A stretch of DNA of 64,000 nucleotides from positions 868,001-932,000 of the forward strand of contig CAVPQK010000024.1 of NCBI GenBank assembly GCA_963707465.1. The letters run 5' to 3'. A program made the position numbers and the translations under genes. This DNA is from Bog-159 sp963707465. GTDB lineage: Bacteria > Acidobacteriota > Terriglobia > Bryobacterales > Bryobacteraceae. The notes beneath the pieces are model-generated. The model was not told where the DNA came from and did not search any database. It worked only from the letters and a program-made list of their open reading frames with translations. This document shows, in pieces, positions 17,177-27,272 of this stretch (positions are counted from its first letter, which is position 1; the number at the start of each line of letters is the position of its first letter).

Positions 17177-18169
17177 ATGAAGGCCGCCATATTCGATTCA
17201 GCCCATTCGGCGCCGGGAGCGTTCCTGCGCATCGAAGATGTTCCCGTTCCAGCGATGGAATCCGGGCATGTCTTGCTTCGGGTGGTTGCGTGCGGGGTGT
17301 GCCGGACCGACTTACACATCGTGGAAGGAGACCTGCCGCCGGTCAGACCGCAACTCATTCCCGGCCATCAGATCGTCGGAGAGGTGGTTGACGGCCAGAC
17401 CGCGGAGCTGCCGCTGGGAACGCGAGCCGGTGTTTCCTGGATGGGCGGCGTGGATGGCGATTGCTGGTACTGCCGTCACGGAATGGAGAATCTCTGCGAC
17501 AACCCTACCTTCAGCGGCTATACGGTGAATGGAGGCTACGCCGAATACGCCCTGGCGCGCGCGGACTTCGCCTTTCCGCTGCCGGCCGGCCTCGATGACG
17601 TGCACGTCGCGCCGCTGTTGTGCGCGGGTATCATCGGCTATCGCAGCTTGCGGGTGGCCGGCGTGGAACATGGCGAGCGGGTGGGACTATTTGGCTTTGG
17701 CAGCTCCGCGAGTCTGGCGATTACCATTTTGCAATCGTGGAATTGCGAGGTGTACGTGGCCACCAGAGGGGCCGCCCATCGGGAGCTGGCCGTCTCCCTG
17801 GGCGCCACGTGGGTCGGCAAGGAAGATGACACGCCACCGGTAAAGTTGGATCGGGCGATTACCTTTGCGCCAAGCGGAAAGGTGGTGGTCAGCGCGCTCG
17901 CCAGTTTGCGGAAAGGCGGGGTGGTGGCGATCAACGCCATTCATCTGGACCAAATGCCGATGTTCGACTACGACAAATTGCTATGGGGCGAGCGACAGAT
18001 ACGCAGCGTGGCCAACATGGCCCGAGAGGACGCGCGAGAGTTCCTCAAGACCGCTCACCGGCTGAATATTCGGCCCCAGGTGGCTGTTTTTCCCCTGGAC
18101 GAGGCGAACCAGGCTCTAGTTGCGGTTAAGGAAGAAACGGGGCGTGGATCGGTGGTGATTGTTCCCTGA
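17177..18169 (+). CDS. Zinc-dependent alcohol dehydrogenase
   Basis: A 330-residue medium-chain dehydrogenase. Catalytic zinc ligands are in ACGVCRTDLH and IPGHQIVGEV; the structural zinc cysteines are in CWYCRHGMENLC. The nucleotide-binding domain follows (GLFGFGSSASLAI), and the C-terminal part has the usual family ending (EETGRGSVVIVP). It resembles the AdhA-like alcohol dehydrogenases that oxidise simple alcohols with NAD. A GGAG site lies 5 nt before ATG 17177. It is convergent with the Gfo/Idh gene, with a 7-bp gap. Confidence 0.92.
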   Translation: MKAAIFDSAHSAPGAFLRIEDVPVPAMESGHVLLRVVACGVCRTDLHIVEGDLPPVRPQLIPGHQIVGEVVDGQTAELPLGTRAGVSWMGGVDGDCWYCRHGMENLCDNPTFSGYTVNGGYAEYALARADFAFPLPAGLDDVHVAPLLCAGIIGYRSLRVAGVEHGERVGLFGFGSSASLAITILQSWNCEVYVATRGAAHRELAVSLGATWVGKEDDTPPVKLDRAITFAPSGKVVVSALASLRKGGVVAINAIHLDQMPMFDYDKLLWGERQIRSVANMAREDAREFLKTAHRLNIRPQVAVFPLDEANQALVAVKEETGRGSVVIVP

Positions 18170-18176
18170 ATGAGCG

Positions 18177-19475
18177 TCAACCCAGCCGGTAGGGCGCGCG
18201 CATCTCGCGGCCCAGCAGCTTAGACGCCTCGGTGTCTGCCACGATCTCCATCTTTTCCGGATCCCACTGGATCTTGCGCCCAGTGAGCATGGCGATCTGG
18301 CCCAGCCAGCCGGGCGTAGCCGAATGCAGCGCCACTCTTGCCGGCGTGAGCGTCTTCTCGCGCGAGCGGACGCAATCGATGAATTCCCGATAGTGCCCGG
18401 GGCTCACCTTCAGCATCGTCTCACTCTCGCCGATTTGTTCGGTGAGCAGCGACTTGGGTTCGGCGTCGAACTTGCCGCGGTCCACCCACACCCACCCTTT
18501 GTCGCCGATCCACTTTGTGCCGCTCTTGATTTCCGGATAGCCGCCCGCAATCGTCATGGGCGTGCCATCGGGATAGACCGCGCGCACCTTGAAACGCTTG
18601 GCCGCATTGAAAGGATCGGTGCGCGGCGGGTATTCGCCAACACCTTCCACCGAGACGGGGCCATTGGCGTCCCAGCCCATGCCCCAATGCGCGATGTCCA
18701 CGTGGTGGCCGATCCAATCCATCAGCTGGCCTCCACCGAAGTTCAGGTTCCAGCGCCAGTTCACGTGGACGCAGGCTTCGCGGTAGGGCATCTCGGCGGC
18801 GGGGCCCAGCCAGCGATCATAATGCAGGGTCGGCGGAGGAGTGGTGATTTCCAGCTTCGACTTGTCCTTCACTTCGTAAAAGCCAGACGGCAGGCCGACC
18901 TCGATGGCGCTGATCTTGCCGACGCGGCCATTGCGCACCAGCTCGCAGCCGCGGCGGAAGTTCTCCACCGACCGCTGCCAACTGCCGGTCTGCCAGATGC
19001 GGCCCTGGCGCTCGCTCTCCTCGACCATGGCCAGTCCCTCGCGGAAGTTGTGCGCCAGCGGCTTCTCGCAGTAGATATCTTTCCGGGCGCGCGCGGCCTG
19101 GGTGGCCACGATCCCGTGCCAGTGATCGGGTACGGCGATGCTGACTGCGTCCACGTCGGACCGCATCAGCACTTCTTCGAAGGCGTGATAGGGCGTGCAA
19201 CTGTGATCGCCGTACGCGGCGTCCACCAGGGCCTTTCCCCGCGCCAGGTGGTCCTCGTCCAGATCGCATACGGCAACGATGCGCACGTCTTTCAATTTCA
19301 GAAATTCCTTGAGGTGGCCGTCGAAGCCCATCCAGCCCAGGCCGATGCAGGCCATGAAGATCCGATCGCCGGGCGGAGTGGCGCCGCCGCCGCCGAGTGC
19401 GCGCGCCGGGACCAGCAGCGGCGCCGCCGCGCCCGCCAATCCCGCATTTCGCAGAAACTTCCGTCGTGAGTTCAT
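18177..19475 (-). CDS. Tat-exported Gfo/Idh/MocA family oxidoreductase
   Basis: A 432-residue protein. The N-terminus SRRKFLRNAGLAGAAA is a twin-arginine signal, so the protein is exported folded. The Rossmann domain (IGLGWMGFDGHLKEFL, VAVCDLDEDHL) contains the family's EKPLAHN motif, and a C-terminal alpha/beta domain follows. Tat-exported members are abundant in Acidobacteria and Planctomycetes and act on sugars or sugar derivatives with a tightly bound NAD(P). The substrate is unknown. It stands alone between convergent and divergent neighbours. Confidence 0.9.
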   Translation of the reverse strand: MNSRRKFLRNAGLAGAAAPLLVPARALGGGGATPPGDRIFMACIGLGWMGFDGHLKEFLKLKDVRIVAVCDLDEDHLARGKALVDAAYGDHSCTPYHAFEEVLMRSDVDAVSIAVPDHWHGIVATQAARARKDIYCEKPLAHNFREGLAMVEESERQGRIWQTGSWQRSVENFRRGCELVRNGRVGKISAIEVGLPSGFYEVKDKSKLEITTPPPTLHYDRWLGPAAEMPYREACVHVNWRWNLNFGGGQLMDWIGHHVDIAHWGMGWDANGPVSVEGVGEYPPRTDPFNAAKRFKVRAVYPDGTPMTIAGGYPEIKSGTKWIGDKGWVWVDRGKFDAEPKSLLTEQIGESETMLKVSPGHYREFIDCVRSREKTLTPARVALHSATPGWLGQIAMLTGRKIQWDPEKMEIVADTEASKLLGREMRAPYRLG

Positions 19476-19620
19476 AGCCTGACGCTTCCGTCGTCCATAA
19501 GCACCAAGCTTAACGCAAGTTAGTGCGGCTGCGGCGAACGGGACGGTGGCGCAAGATCGTGTTTTCCGCTATGCTGAACCGGACGGCAGTGACATGGTAG
19601 TGACATAGAGGAGAAAAGCG

Positions 19621-20529
19621 ATGGAGCAGTTCTACTTAATTATGTTGATGATATTGGCGCTGATCGCGCTCTACGTGATCTTCGCCAGTTTCTTCACCGT
19701 AAATACAGCCCAGGTGGCGGTGATTACCAGATTCGGCAAGTTCCTGCGTGTCGCGGAGCCGGGATTGAACTGGAAACGGCCGTTCTTCGATACGGTGGCG
19801 GGCATTGTCAGCCTGCGCGTGAATCAGATCACACTGACCATGGAGACTAAGACCAGGGATAACGTGTTTGTTACGATTCCTATCTCCGTCCAGAATCGGG
19901 TTCGCCCGGAAAAGGTCTATGACGCTTACTACAAGCTGGCCGACCCTACAGCGCAGATCAAATCCTATGTGGAACAGGTGATCCTTGGGCACGTTCCGGG
20001 CATGACGCTGGATGAAGTGTTCGCCAGTCAGTCGAGTATTGCGGCGGCGGTGAAGCAGGAGCTGGACGCGGACATGGCTGGATTCGGATATGAAATTGTC
20101 AATGTGCTGGTGACCGACATTGTGCCGGATGCGAAGGTGAAATCGGCCATGAACGATATCAATGCCGCGCAGCGGGAACAGGTGGCCGCCAATGCCAGGG
20201 GCGAGGCCGAAAAGATACTGGTGGTTAAGAAAGCGGAGGCCGAGGCCGAGAGCAAGGCGCTGCAAGGGCAGGGAATCGCGAACCAGAGGAAGGCCATCAT
20301 CGAGGGCCTGCAGGTTTCCATCGAACAATTTCAGAAGGTCGTGGACGGGGCGTCCGCGAAAGAGGTGATGCAGTTGGTGATGGTCACTCAATACTTCGAC
20401 ACGCTGAAGTCGATCGGCGAGAGCGACCGCACCAACACGCTGTTTCTGGCGCATTCTCCGGGGGTGGTCAAGGACCTTTCCGATCAGATCCTGGAGTCCA
20501 TGGTGGTGGCGGGTAAGGCGAACGGTTGA
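19621..20529 (+). CDS. SPFH/band-7 family membrane protein
   Basis: A 302-residue protein with one N-terminal membrane helix (about 5-27) followed by the SPFH domain (VAVITRFGKFLRVAEPGLNW) and a coiled-coil region rich in Ala/Glu (about 185-230). Family members (stomatin, HflC/K, prohibitin-like) form large membrane rings and influence proteases or membrane domains. A GAGGAG ribosome site lies 6 nt before the ATG. There is no NfeD or FtsH gene next to it, so it may act alone. Confidence 0.9.
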   Translation: MEQFYLIMLMILALIALYVIFASFFTVNTAQVAVITRFGKFLRVAEPGLNWKRPFFDTVAGIVSLRVNQITLTMETKTRDNVFVTIPISVQNRVRPEKVYDAYYKLADPTAQIKSYVEQVILGHVPGMTLDEVFASQSSIAAAVKQELDADMAGFGYEIVNVLVTDIVPDAKVKSAMNDINAAQREQVAANARGEAEKILVVKKAEAEAESKALQGQGIANQRKAIIEGLQVSIEQFQKVVDGASAKEVMQLVMVTQYFDTLKSIGESDRTNTLFLAHSPGVVKDLSDQILESMVVAGKANG

Positions 20530-20541
20530 GCATGGTTCGAT

Positions 20542-21540
20542 ATGGTGCAGTCCCAAAAATACAGGCGCGCACTTGCGATGGTGCTGTTTCTATCCGGCAC
20601 GGTGAAAGCCCAAACCGTAAGCTGGACTCAAGTAGGTTATTCAACCGCTCCATCGGCTCGGGAGAACTCGTTCACCGCGTATGATGCGGCCACCCGCTCA
20701 ACGGTGTTGTTCGGCGGATATAACGGCGATTCTGTCCTTGGCGACACGTGGACTTGGGATGGGACATGGCGCTCTATGCTTCCCGCCACGTCGCCCTCCC
20801 CGCGTCAAGGCTCGGCGATAGCGTATAATGGCGCGGCGGAAAATGTCGTGCTCTTTGGATGCTCCACGGTCCCGTTCGTGGCTGGAATGGCATACGGCGA
20901 CACTTGGACTTGGGACGGAACCAACTGGACCCAGCAATTTCCGCCCGTATCTCCATCGCCCAGGCAGTGGGCGACCGTGGTGTACGATCCGCTAATAAAG
21001 GGGTCGTGCTTTTCGGCGGCAGCGATACGCCGGGCGGCGACGATGCGTTCAGCGATACCTGGGCGTGGGATGGGGTAAGCAAGACTTGGACCCAGCTCCA
21101 TCCTGTCTCACACCCATCCGCGCGATTACCCAATCAATTGGTTTTCGATGGGGCAAACAGGACTGTGGTCCTGTTTGGCGGGGTCACAACCGGCCTCACT
21201 CCCCTGAATGACAACTGGTCCTTTAGCGGGCGCGACTGGACGCATCAATTCCCAACAACCAGCCCGGCTCCGCGAAACGGACCCGGCATGGCTTATGACC
21301 CCGGTGTCCGTTCGGTCGTGCTGTTCGGTGGAGCTATCGGGACGTGTTGTTACGATAATCTCAACGACACCTGGACCTGGGACGGCGCTAATTGGACGGA
21401 GATTTATCCGACCGGTACTCTGCCCTCGGCGCGGAACGGTCAGAACACGGCTTACGATGCCGTCCGCAAGGTCATCCTGATGTTTGGAGGCGCCAGTTAC
21501 GGCTTCCTGGATGACTCATGGTTCCTGGCAGGCTCCCTAG
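20542..21540 (+). pseudogene. Kelch-repeat secreted protein, frameshifted
   Basis: The gene begins with a signal peptide (MVQSQKYRRALAMVLFLSG) and encodes kelch-type repeats (LFGG...DTWTWDG, five or six copies), a beta-propeller usually involved in surface binding. The first frame is lost near 20990 (VVYDPL/...GVVLFGG): one base appears missing, and the repeats continue in another frame to about 21530. No stop occurs in that second frame before a hairpin repeat, and it runs into the GH97 gene. Real decay or a sequencing indel are both possible. Confidence 0.75.
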
Positions 21541-21549
21541 TAGCGAGGA

Positions 21550-21589
21550 GCGGGTCCAGGGGGACCCGCGCGGACCGGGTCTGCCCCAC
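21550..21589. repeat. Paired-hairpin intergenic repeat, copy before GH97
   Basis: GCGGGTCCAGGGGGACCCGC followed by GCGGACCGGGTCTGCCCCAC. It sits at the end of the kelch gene and has replaced or displaced its expected stop. Confidence 0.65.
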
Positions 21590-21611
21590 TATTCGGATTA
21601 CAATATTGGAC

Positions 21612-23561
21612 ATGTTCGTCCTGAAACTGTCCTTGGGCGTCGTCCTGGCCGCAGCCGCTGCCTGGCCTCAGGCGCGGGTCGCCTCTCCCGACGGCCGGAT
21701 TGTCTTTGAGTTGACTCCCGGCGCGGAGCAACTGCAATATCGCGTGACGTTTCGCGGCCGTCCGATGGTTGGTCCTTCACCGCTGGGGTTCGATCTGGAA
21801 AATCAGCCGGCGTTGGGCGCGAACCTGAAGCTGACCGTCGCGGTGCCCAGTTCCGGCGACGAAACCTACACCATGCCGCACGGCAAATCGAATCCCGTGC
21901 GCAACCATTACAACGCTTTGCTGGCGGACTTCGAAGAAGCGGCCCCACCGGGGCGGCGGCTCTCGGTCGAAGCGCGCGCGTACGACGATGGCGTAGCCTT
22001 TCGCTACATCATTCCCGAGCAAACCACGCTGCGTGAAGTCCGAATCATTCGGGAGAAGACCCAGTTCGAGCTGGCCAAGGACGCCGACACGTGGCCACTT
22101 GTGCTGGCGAGTTACCGCACGCCATACGAGGCGAATTACGAGCACGTGCCTTTGGGCGGCATCGTGCCGAACTGGCTGATTGCCCTGCCGTTTCTTGCCG
22201 AATTGCCGGGCACGGGATTCGTCGCGATTACCGAAGCGCAGATCGAGAATTATCCGGGGATGTATCTTTCGCACGTCACCGGCGGATCGGGGCGCGTGCT
22301 CGAAGCCAAACTCGCGCCGCGCGCCGACGAGCCGGAACTGGCGGCCAGCGGTACCACTCCTATGCGCACGCCGTGGCGCGTGCTGATGATCGCGGACCAG
22401 CCGGGGCGGCTGATCGAAACGAACATCATTATTAATCTGAACCCGCCGTCGGAGATTGCCGACACCTCCTGGATCAAGCCCGGCAAAGCCGCCTGGGACT
22501 GGTGGTCCGGCACGTACGCCAAAGACGTGAGCTTCAAGCCGGGAATGAACACGGACACGATGAAGCACTACATCGACTTTGCTTCGGAGGCGAAGCTTGA
22601 GTACATGCTTATCGACGCCGGATGGGCGCCGCGCGCGAAAGAAGCCATGCACGATATTACCCGCACCATTCCCGAGATCGACATGCCGGAAATTCTGCGC
22701 TACGCGGCCGCGAAGGGCGTGAAGGTCTGGCTTTGGGCGCACTGGACATCGGTCGACCGGCAGATGGACGAGGCCTTCCCCATGTTCGAGAAGTGGGGCG
22801 TGGCGGGGGTCAAGATCGACTTCATGGATCGCGACGATCAATGGATGGTGGACTGGTATCACCGCGTGCTGCGGAACGCTGCGCAACACCACCTGATGAT
22901 CGACTATCACGGCGCGTACAAACCGGATGGAACCCGGCGCACGTGGCCGAACCTGATGACGCGCGAAGGCGTGATGGGCCTGGAATACCTGAAGTGGAGC
23001 GGCCGTGTGACGCCGGCCCACAACGTGATACTGGCTTATACGCGGATGCTGGCCGGTCCCATGGATTACACGCCGGGCGGATTCCGCAACGTGACCCGCG
23101 CCGATTTTGAGCCGCGCAATCGTGAGCCGCTGGTGATGGGGACGCGCGCGCATCAGACGGCGCTGTTCGTGGTATTCGAGAGCGCTTTCGAGATGGTCGC
23201 CGATTATCCGGAAGCGTACCGCGGACAGCCCGAATTGCCGTTTATCAGCGCGGTGCCGACGGTATGGGACGAAACGCGCGTGCTGAATGGGCAGGTGGGT
23301 GAATGGATCACCATCGCGCGCCGGCGCGGCAAGGAATGGTTCGTGGGCAGCATTACGGATTGGAGCGCGCGCGAACTGGACGTTCCACTGGACTTCCTGG
23401 GGGACGGGGAGTATATCGCGGAGATCTACGCGGATGCCGCGGATGCGGCAAGCGCGCCCACACATACGGCTATTTCGCAGCAGCGTGTGAGTCGCGCGAC
23501 GAAGCTGCACTTGAGGTTGGCGCCGGGTGGCGGATGCGCTATTCGGATCCGGCCGGTGTAG
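21612..23561 (+). CDS. Glycoside hydrolase family 97 protein
   Basis: A 649-residue enzyme with a signal peptide (MFVLKLSLGVVLAAAAAW), an N-terminal beta-sandwich (about 25-280) that opens ASPDGRIVFEL, a (beta/alpha)8 catalytic domain (AWDWWSGTYAKD, YMLIDAGWAPR, AGVKIDFMDRDDQ, MIDYHGAYKP, TREGVMGLEY) and a C-terminal beta domain. GH97 enzymes are calcium-dependent alpha-glucosidases or alpha-galactosidases acting in the periplasm on oligosaccharides. Length fits the family. A TACAAT box ends 7 nt before the ATG. Inverting or retaining mechanism cannot be settled by eye. Confidence 0.92.
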   Translation: MFVLKLSLGVVLAAAAAWPQARVASPDGRIVFELTPGAEQLQYRVTFRGRPMVGPSPLGFDLENQPALGANLKLTVAVPSSGDETYTMPHGKSNPVRNHYNALLADFEEAAPPGRRLSVEARAYDDGVAFRYIIPEQTTLREVRIIREKTQFELAKDADTWPLVLASYRTPYEANYEHVPLGGIVPNWLIALPFLAELPGTGFVAITEAQIENYPGMYLSHVTGGSGRVLEAKLAPRADEPELAASGTTPMRTPWRVLMIADQPGRLIETNIIINLNPPSEIADTSWIKPGKAAWDWWSGTYAKDVSFKPGMNTDTMKHYIDFASEAKLEYMLIDAGWAPRAKEAMHDITRTIPEIDMPEILRYAAAKGVKVWLWAHWTSVDRQMDEAFPMFEKWGVAGVKIDFMDRDDQWMVDWYHRVLRNAAQHHLMIDYHGAYKPDGTRRTWPNLMTREGVMGLEYLKWSGRVTPAHNVILAYTRMLAGPMDYTPGGFRNVTRADFEPRNREPLVMGTRAHQTALFVVFESAFEMVADYPEAYRGQPELPFISAVPTVWDETRVLNGQVGEWITIARRRGKEWFVGSITDWSARELDVPLDFLGDGEYIAEIYADAADAASAPTHTAISQQRVSRATKLHLRLAPGGGCAIRIRPV

Positions 23562-23567
23562 AATTGA

Positions 23568-23608
23568 GCGGGGCTTAGAGCCCCGCGCAGGCCACGGGCC
23601 TGCCCCAC
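23568..23608. repeat. Paired-hairpin intergenic repeat, copy after GH97
   Basis: GCGGGGCTTAGAGCCCCGC then GCAGGCCACGGGCCTGCCCCAC, lying exactly between two convergent genes. Confidence 0.75.
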
Positions 23609-26445
23609 TTAGTTCCCGGGGGTGCCGCGCGGATCGGGCTTTATGGTGACGGGCTGGTTATAGGTCTGTCCGTCCACTGTCAGGCGGACGGTGTAATCTC
23701 CTGGCGCAAAGGGTGGAGCGCCGCCGCGTCTGCCCGCGGGTCCACGCGCCGGCGGGTTGGCCGCGCAAGCGTCCGGGGGCGGCGGCGGTCCGCTGCCGGC
23801 GCGTCCGAAACCGCCGAAGCCGCGTCCAGCCGCGCCGCCGAGCGCATAGCGATGCATTCCGGCGGCGGGCGACGGCGGCTGCACGGGTTGCACCCAAACA
23901 GCCTGCACGTTCAGCGTTTCGGTATCCACCGGGCGCACCGCGGTATCGCTCGCTGCGCAGGCGCGCACCGCTCCGGAGCTATCCAACAGCTCCAGCTTCA
24001 ACGGCTGTTTGGCCGGGGCCTGGAGCCAGTAATAGGCTAGAACTCCGGAAGGTGGATTCTCCAACTGCGGTTCCTCGTGCGGCAGCGGGGTGCCATTCAT
24101 GCCGCCCTCCCGGATGGCGAAAGTCTCGCCGGGTTTGAACAGGTGCGCGTTGGCGGAAACGATCTGCGCGCCATCCGCCGCGATCTGCCGCAGCGCACTC
24201 ATCTGATCCAGCACCCAAAAACCGCGGCCATGCGTGGCCACCGCCAGATCGTCGCCATGCACGATAATGTCGCGCACCGAGGTGACCGGCATGTTGTTCT
24301 GCAACGGCTGCCATTGCGCGCCATCGTTGAACGAAACATAAACGCGCAGTTCCGTAGCGGCGTAGAGCAGCCCCCTGGTTTGCGGATCTTCCTTCACCGA
24401 ATTGACGTAGGCGCCCTCGGGGATGCCGGCAGTCACGTTTTGCCAGGTTTTGCCGCCGTCGTGCGTGCGATAGATATAAGGTTTGTTATCGGCGAGGCGA
24501 TGGCGATCGACCGAGGCGTAGGCAGTCAAGGCGTCGAAATGGCCGGCTTCAATCTGCGAGACCTTGCTCCACGGCGTCATTTCCGGCGGCGTAACGGCGG
24601 TCCAGTTCTTGGCGTCGTCGCGGGTCACGTAGATCAGGCCATCGTCGGTTCCGACCCAGACGGTGGCGGCTTCGAGCGGGCGATGGGCCGAGGGAATAGA
24701 CGACGCCGAAACGGGTCGGTCATGGGCTGATCGATGTCCTTGGCGGTAATCGGGTCGAGATTGGCGGGCACGGGCGGATTCAGGCGCGCGAGGTCGGGGC
24801 TGATCTTTTCCCAAGTGCGGCCATGGTCGCGCGAGCGCATCACGAATTGGTTGGAGTAGTAGAGCGCCTCATCGGCTTTGGAAAAGACTTCCGGAAGCGT
24901 CCAGGTTTTGCGATTGGGATCGTTGGGGTCGGGGGCGGGCAACTGCCCGAGCGGCGCGGCTGTGTTGAAAGTCTGGTCGCAACGGCCGGCGCCTTCGCCG
25001 AACAGGATGTTGCTGTCCTTGGGATCGGGGACGACGTAATCGCTTTCGCCTCCGGCACAAATGGGCTGTCCAGTTGCGAAACGAGAGCACGCCCTCGCTC
25101 GACCAGGTACTGACGCCGACCGCGCCGCTATCCTGTTGCGCGCCATAAAGCCAGTACGGGAAACGATTGTCGGCGGCGAGGTGATAAATCTGCGCGGTGG
25201 GCTGGTTGTACCAAGTGCTCCACGTCTTCGAGCCATCCACGCTGACCACGGTGCCCTGATCGCTGCTGAGCACCATGCGGTTGCCGTCGGTGGGATTGAT
25301 CCAAAGCTGGTGGTAGTCGTCGCCGCCAGGCGCTGCCTTGACCGGAACAAAAGTCTTGCCCGCGTCGGTGGTCATGAAGGTAGCGGTGTTCATGACGTAG
25401 GCGCGATCGGGATTGGCGGGATCGACGGTCACGGCTTCGAAATACCAGCCGCGGCCCCAGAGGCGATTTTCGGCGTTGACCAGCTTCCAGGTGGCGCCGG
25501 CATCGTCCGAAATGTAGACTCCGCCGGCGGGCTTGGCCGCCGGACGCGCGCCGGGCGCGGCGCCTCGGAAGCCGGCCGGCGACAGCGTTGCCCACATCAT
25601 CTACGACTGCCCAGAGACGGTTGGGGTTGCTGGGTGCGACGGCGATGCCGATCTTGCCCACGAAATCGTCGGTGGGCAGGCCGCCGGTCAATTGCTTCCA
25701 GGTGTCGCCGCCATCGGTCGATTTGTACAGGCCGCTGCCGGGCAGGTTTACGGGCGCGTAAACGGCCCACGGGGGACGGCGCGTCGCCCACAGCGAAGCG
25801 TAGAGTACCCGCGGATGTTTGGGATCGATGGCTACTTCGATTGCGCCAACATTGTCGGGATCGCCGGCCTTGAAGAGTATTTTCTTCCAGGTCGCGCCGC
25901 CGTCGGTCGAGCGATACAATCCCGCGCTCGGGATTGGCATCGTAGACGTGACCCAGTGCCGCCACATAAACGCGGTTCGGATTCGCCGGGTCGACGGCCA
26001 CGCGTCCGATCTGGCGCGTCCCTTCCAGACCGATATGCGTCCAGGTCTTGCCCGCATCCGTGGATTTGAACATGCCGATGCCGTATGAGTTCTGGCTGCG
26101 GATGTCGGGCTCGCCGGTGCCCACGTAGACGATGTCGGGGTTGGACGGCGCTACCGCGATGGCGCCGATCGAGCCGATGGGAATGCCTTCATCGGAGATG
26201 GGAAACCAGGTGCGTCCGGCGTTTTCGGTCTTCCACACGCCGCCGCCAACCGAACCGGAATAAAAGGTGTCGGGCTGGCTGGCGTGGCCGGCGACGGCAT
26301 AGGTGCGTCCGCCGCGCATGGGGCCGACCTCGCGCCAGCGCAGTCCGGCCACCAAACTGCTGGGAAACTGACCGGGGGGAGGCGCCGGCTGGGCGAAGAT
26401 CGCACATCCTGCCGCGAGAAAAATAACAAAACGACGGTCTGCCAT
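23609..26445 (-). pseudogene. BNR/VPS10-type beta-propeller glycosidase-like protein, multiply frameshifted
   Basis: A large secreted protein of about 940 residues, reading from the signal peptide at 26445 (MADRRFVIFLAAGCAIFA) to the C-terminus at 23609. The frame must be changed near 25930, 25590, 25065 and 24715 to keep homology. Throughout are BNR (Asp-box) repeats such as STDGGATW, KTENAGRTW, SDDAGATW and THDGGKTW, typical of the sortilin/VPS10-like "glycosyl hydrolase" family that is common in Acidobacteria. The C-terminus holds a beta domain ending TVRLTVDGQTY. Four single-base shifts in one gene suggest decay, though sequencing error is not excluded. Confidence 0.8.
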
Positions 26446-26505
26446 GGCGGTTGTTCATATTACTCTACCACCCACTGGAGAATACATAGATAATGGATAC
26501 AGAAT

Positions 26506-27267
26506 ATGCGGTGCTGTTTACGGCTGATGTCGATCTGTGGGCTGGCGCTTTCGGCCTACGCCGCGGACGTATGCAATCCCCGCGATGTGCAGGGGACCTA
26601 CGGATTTCAGATCGCCGGTGAGACCGCCATTTCCGGCGCGTCCCAGCCCGCGGTGAGCCTGGGCCGCCTGACTTTCGACGCCAACGGCGGCGTGAGCGGC
26701 ACATCGTCGGTCAAGTTCGCCGGCTTGCTGCTGGGCAATCCGGTGACCGGCACGTACGAATCGCACGCGGACTGCACGGTGACCTGGAGCCTGCAGGACG
26801 ACTCTGGCGGCTTCCAGCATTTTCGCGGCGTGGCGGCGCCGGGTGGCGGGCGGCTGCGCTTCCGGCAGAGCGATCCGGGCGGTATGCGGGACGGTCTGAT
26901 AGTGCGTTCCGCGGCGGACGGATGCAAGGCGGCGGATCTGCGGCAGAAATACGCGTTCACGGTGTCGGGGACGATCAGCTCCATGACGGATGGCGGCGCC
27001 GCGCAAACGGTGTCGGCCGAAGGCGTGGTGGAGCAGGACGCCAATCACCAGTTTCACTTGACTGTCGAGGGCAAGCCTCCTTATACAACGGATATTTCGA
27101 TCGGCGTGGAGTCCGACTGCACTGTTGAGGAAGAAGTGGTGCTGCCGTTCGCGGGAAATGCAACGGCTGTGAAACTGCGCGGCATTCTGGTCGATCAAGG
27201 CAAGCAGATTCTGGCGATCGAGACCGATCCGGGAGCCATGGTGTCGGCCCGTTTCACAGCCCCATAG
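26506..27267 (+). CDS. Hypothetical exported protein with paired beta domains
   Basis: A 253-residue protein with a signal peptide (about 1-20, ending AYA) and two similar halves, each with a conserved Cys and a strand-rich pattern (DVQGTYGFQIAG... and LRQKYAFTVSG...). This suggests an internally duplicated beta-barrel domain. Similar proteins of unknown function are common in Acidobacteria. The amidohydrolase gene follows after only 5 bp, so they probably form an operon. Start could also be the ATG at 26527. Confidence 0.7.
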   Translation: MRCCLRLMSICGLALSAYAADVCNPRDVQGTYGFQIAGETAISGASQPAVSLGRLTFDANGGVSGTSSVKFAGLLLGNPVTGTYESHADCTVTWSLQDDSGGFQHFRGVAAPGGGRLRFRQSDPGGMRDGLIVRSAADGCKAADLRQKYAFTVSGTISSMTDGGAAQTVSAEGVVEQDANHQFHLTVEGKPPYTTDISIGVESDCTVEEEVVLPFAGNATAVKLRGILVDQGKQILAIETDPGAMVSARFTAP

Positions 27268-27272
27268 GAAAC

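Noticed and set aside
20859..23561. A single 900-residue kelch-GH97 fusion enzyme
   Set aside because: GH97 has its own signal peptide and -10 box at 21600, and the kelch part starts in another frame, so two genes are more likely.
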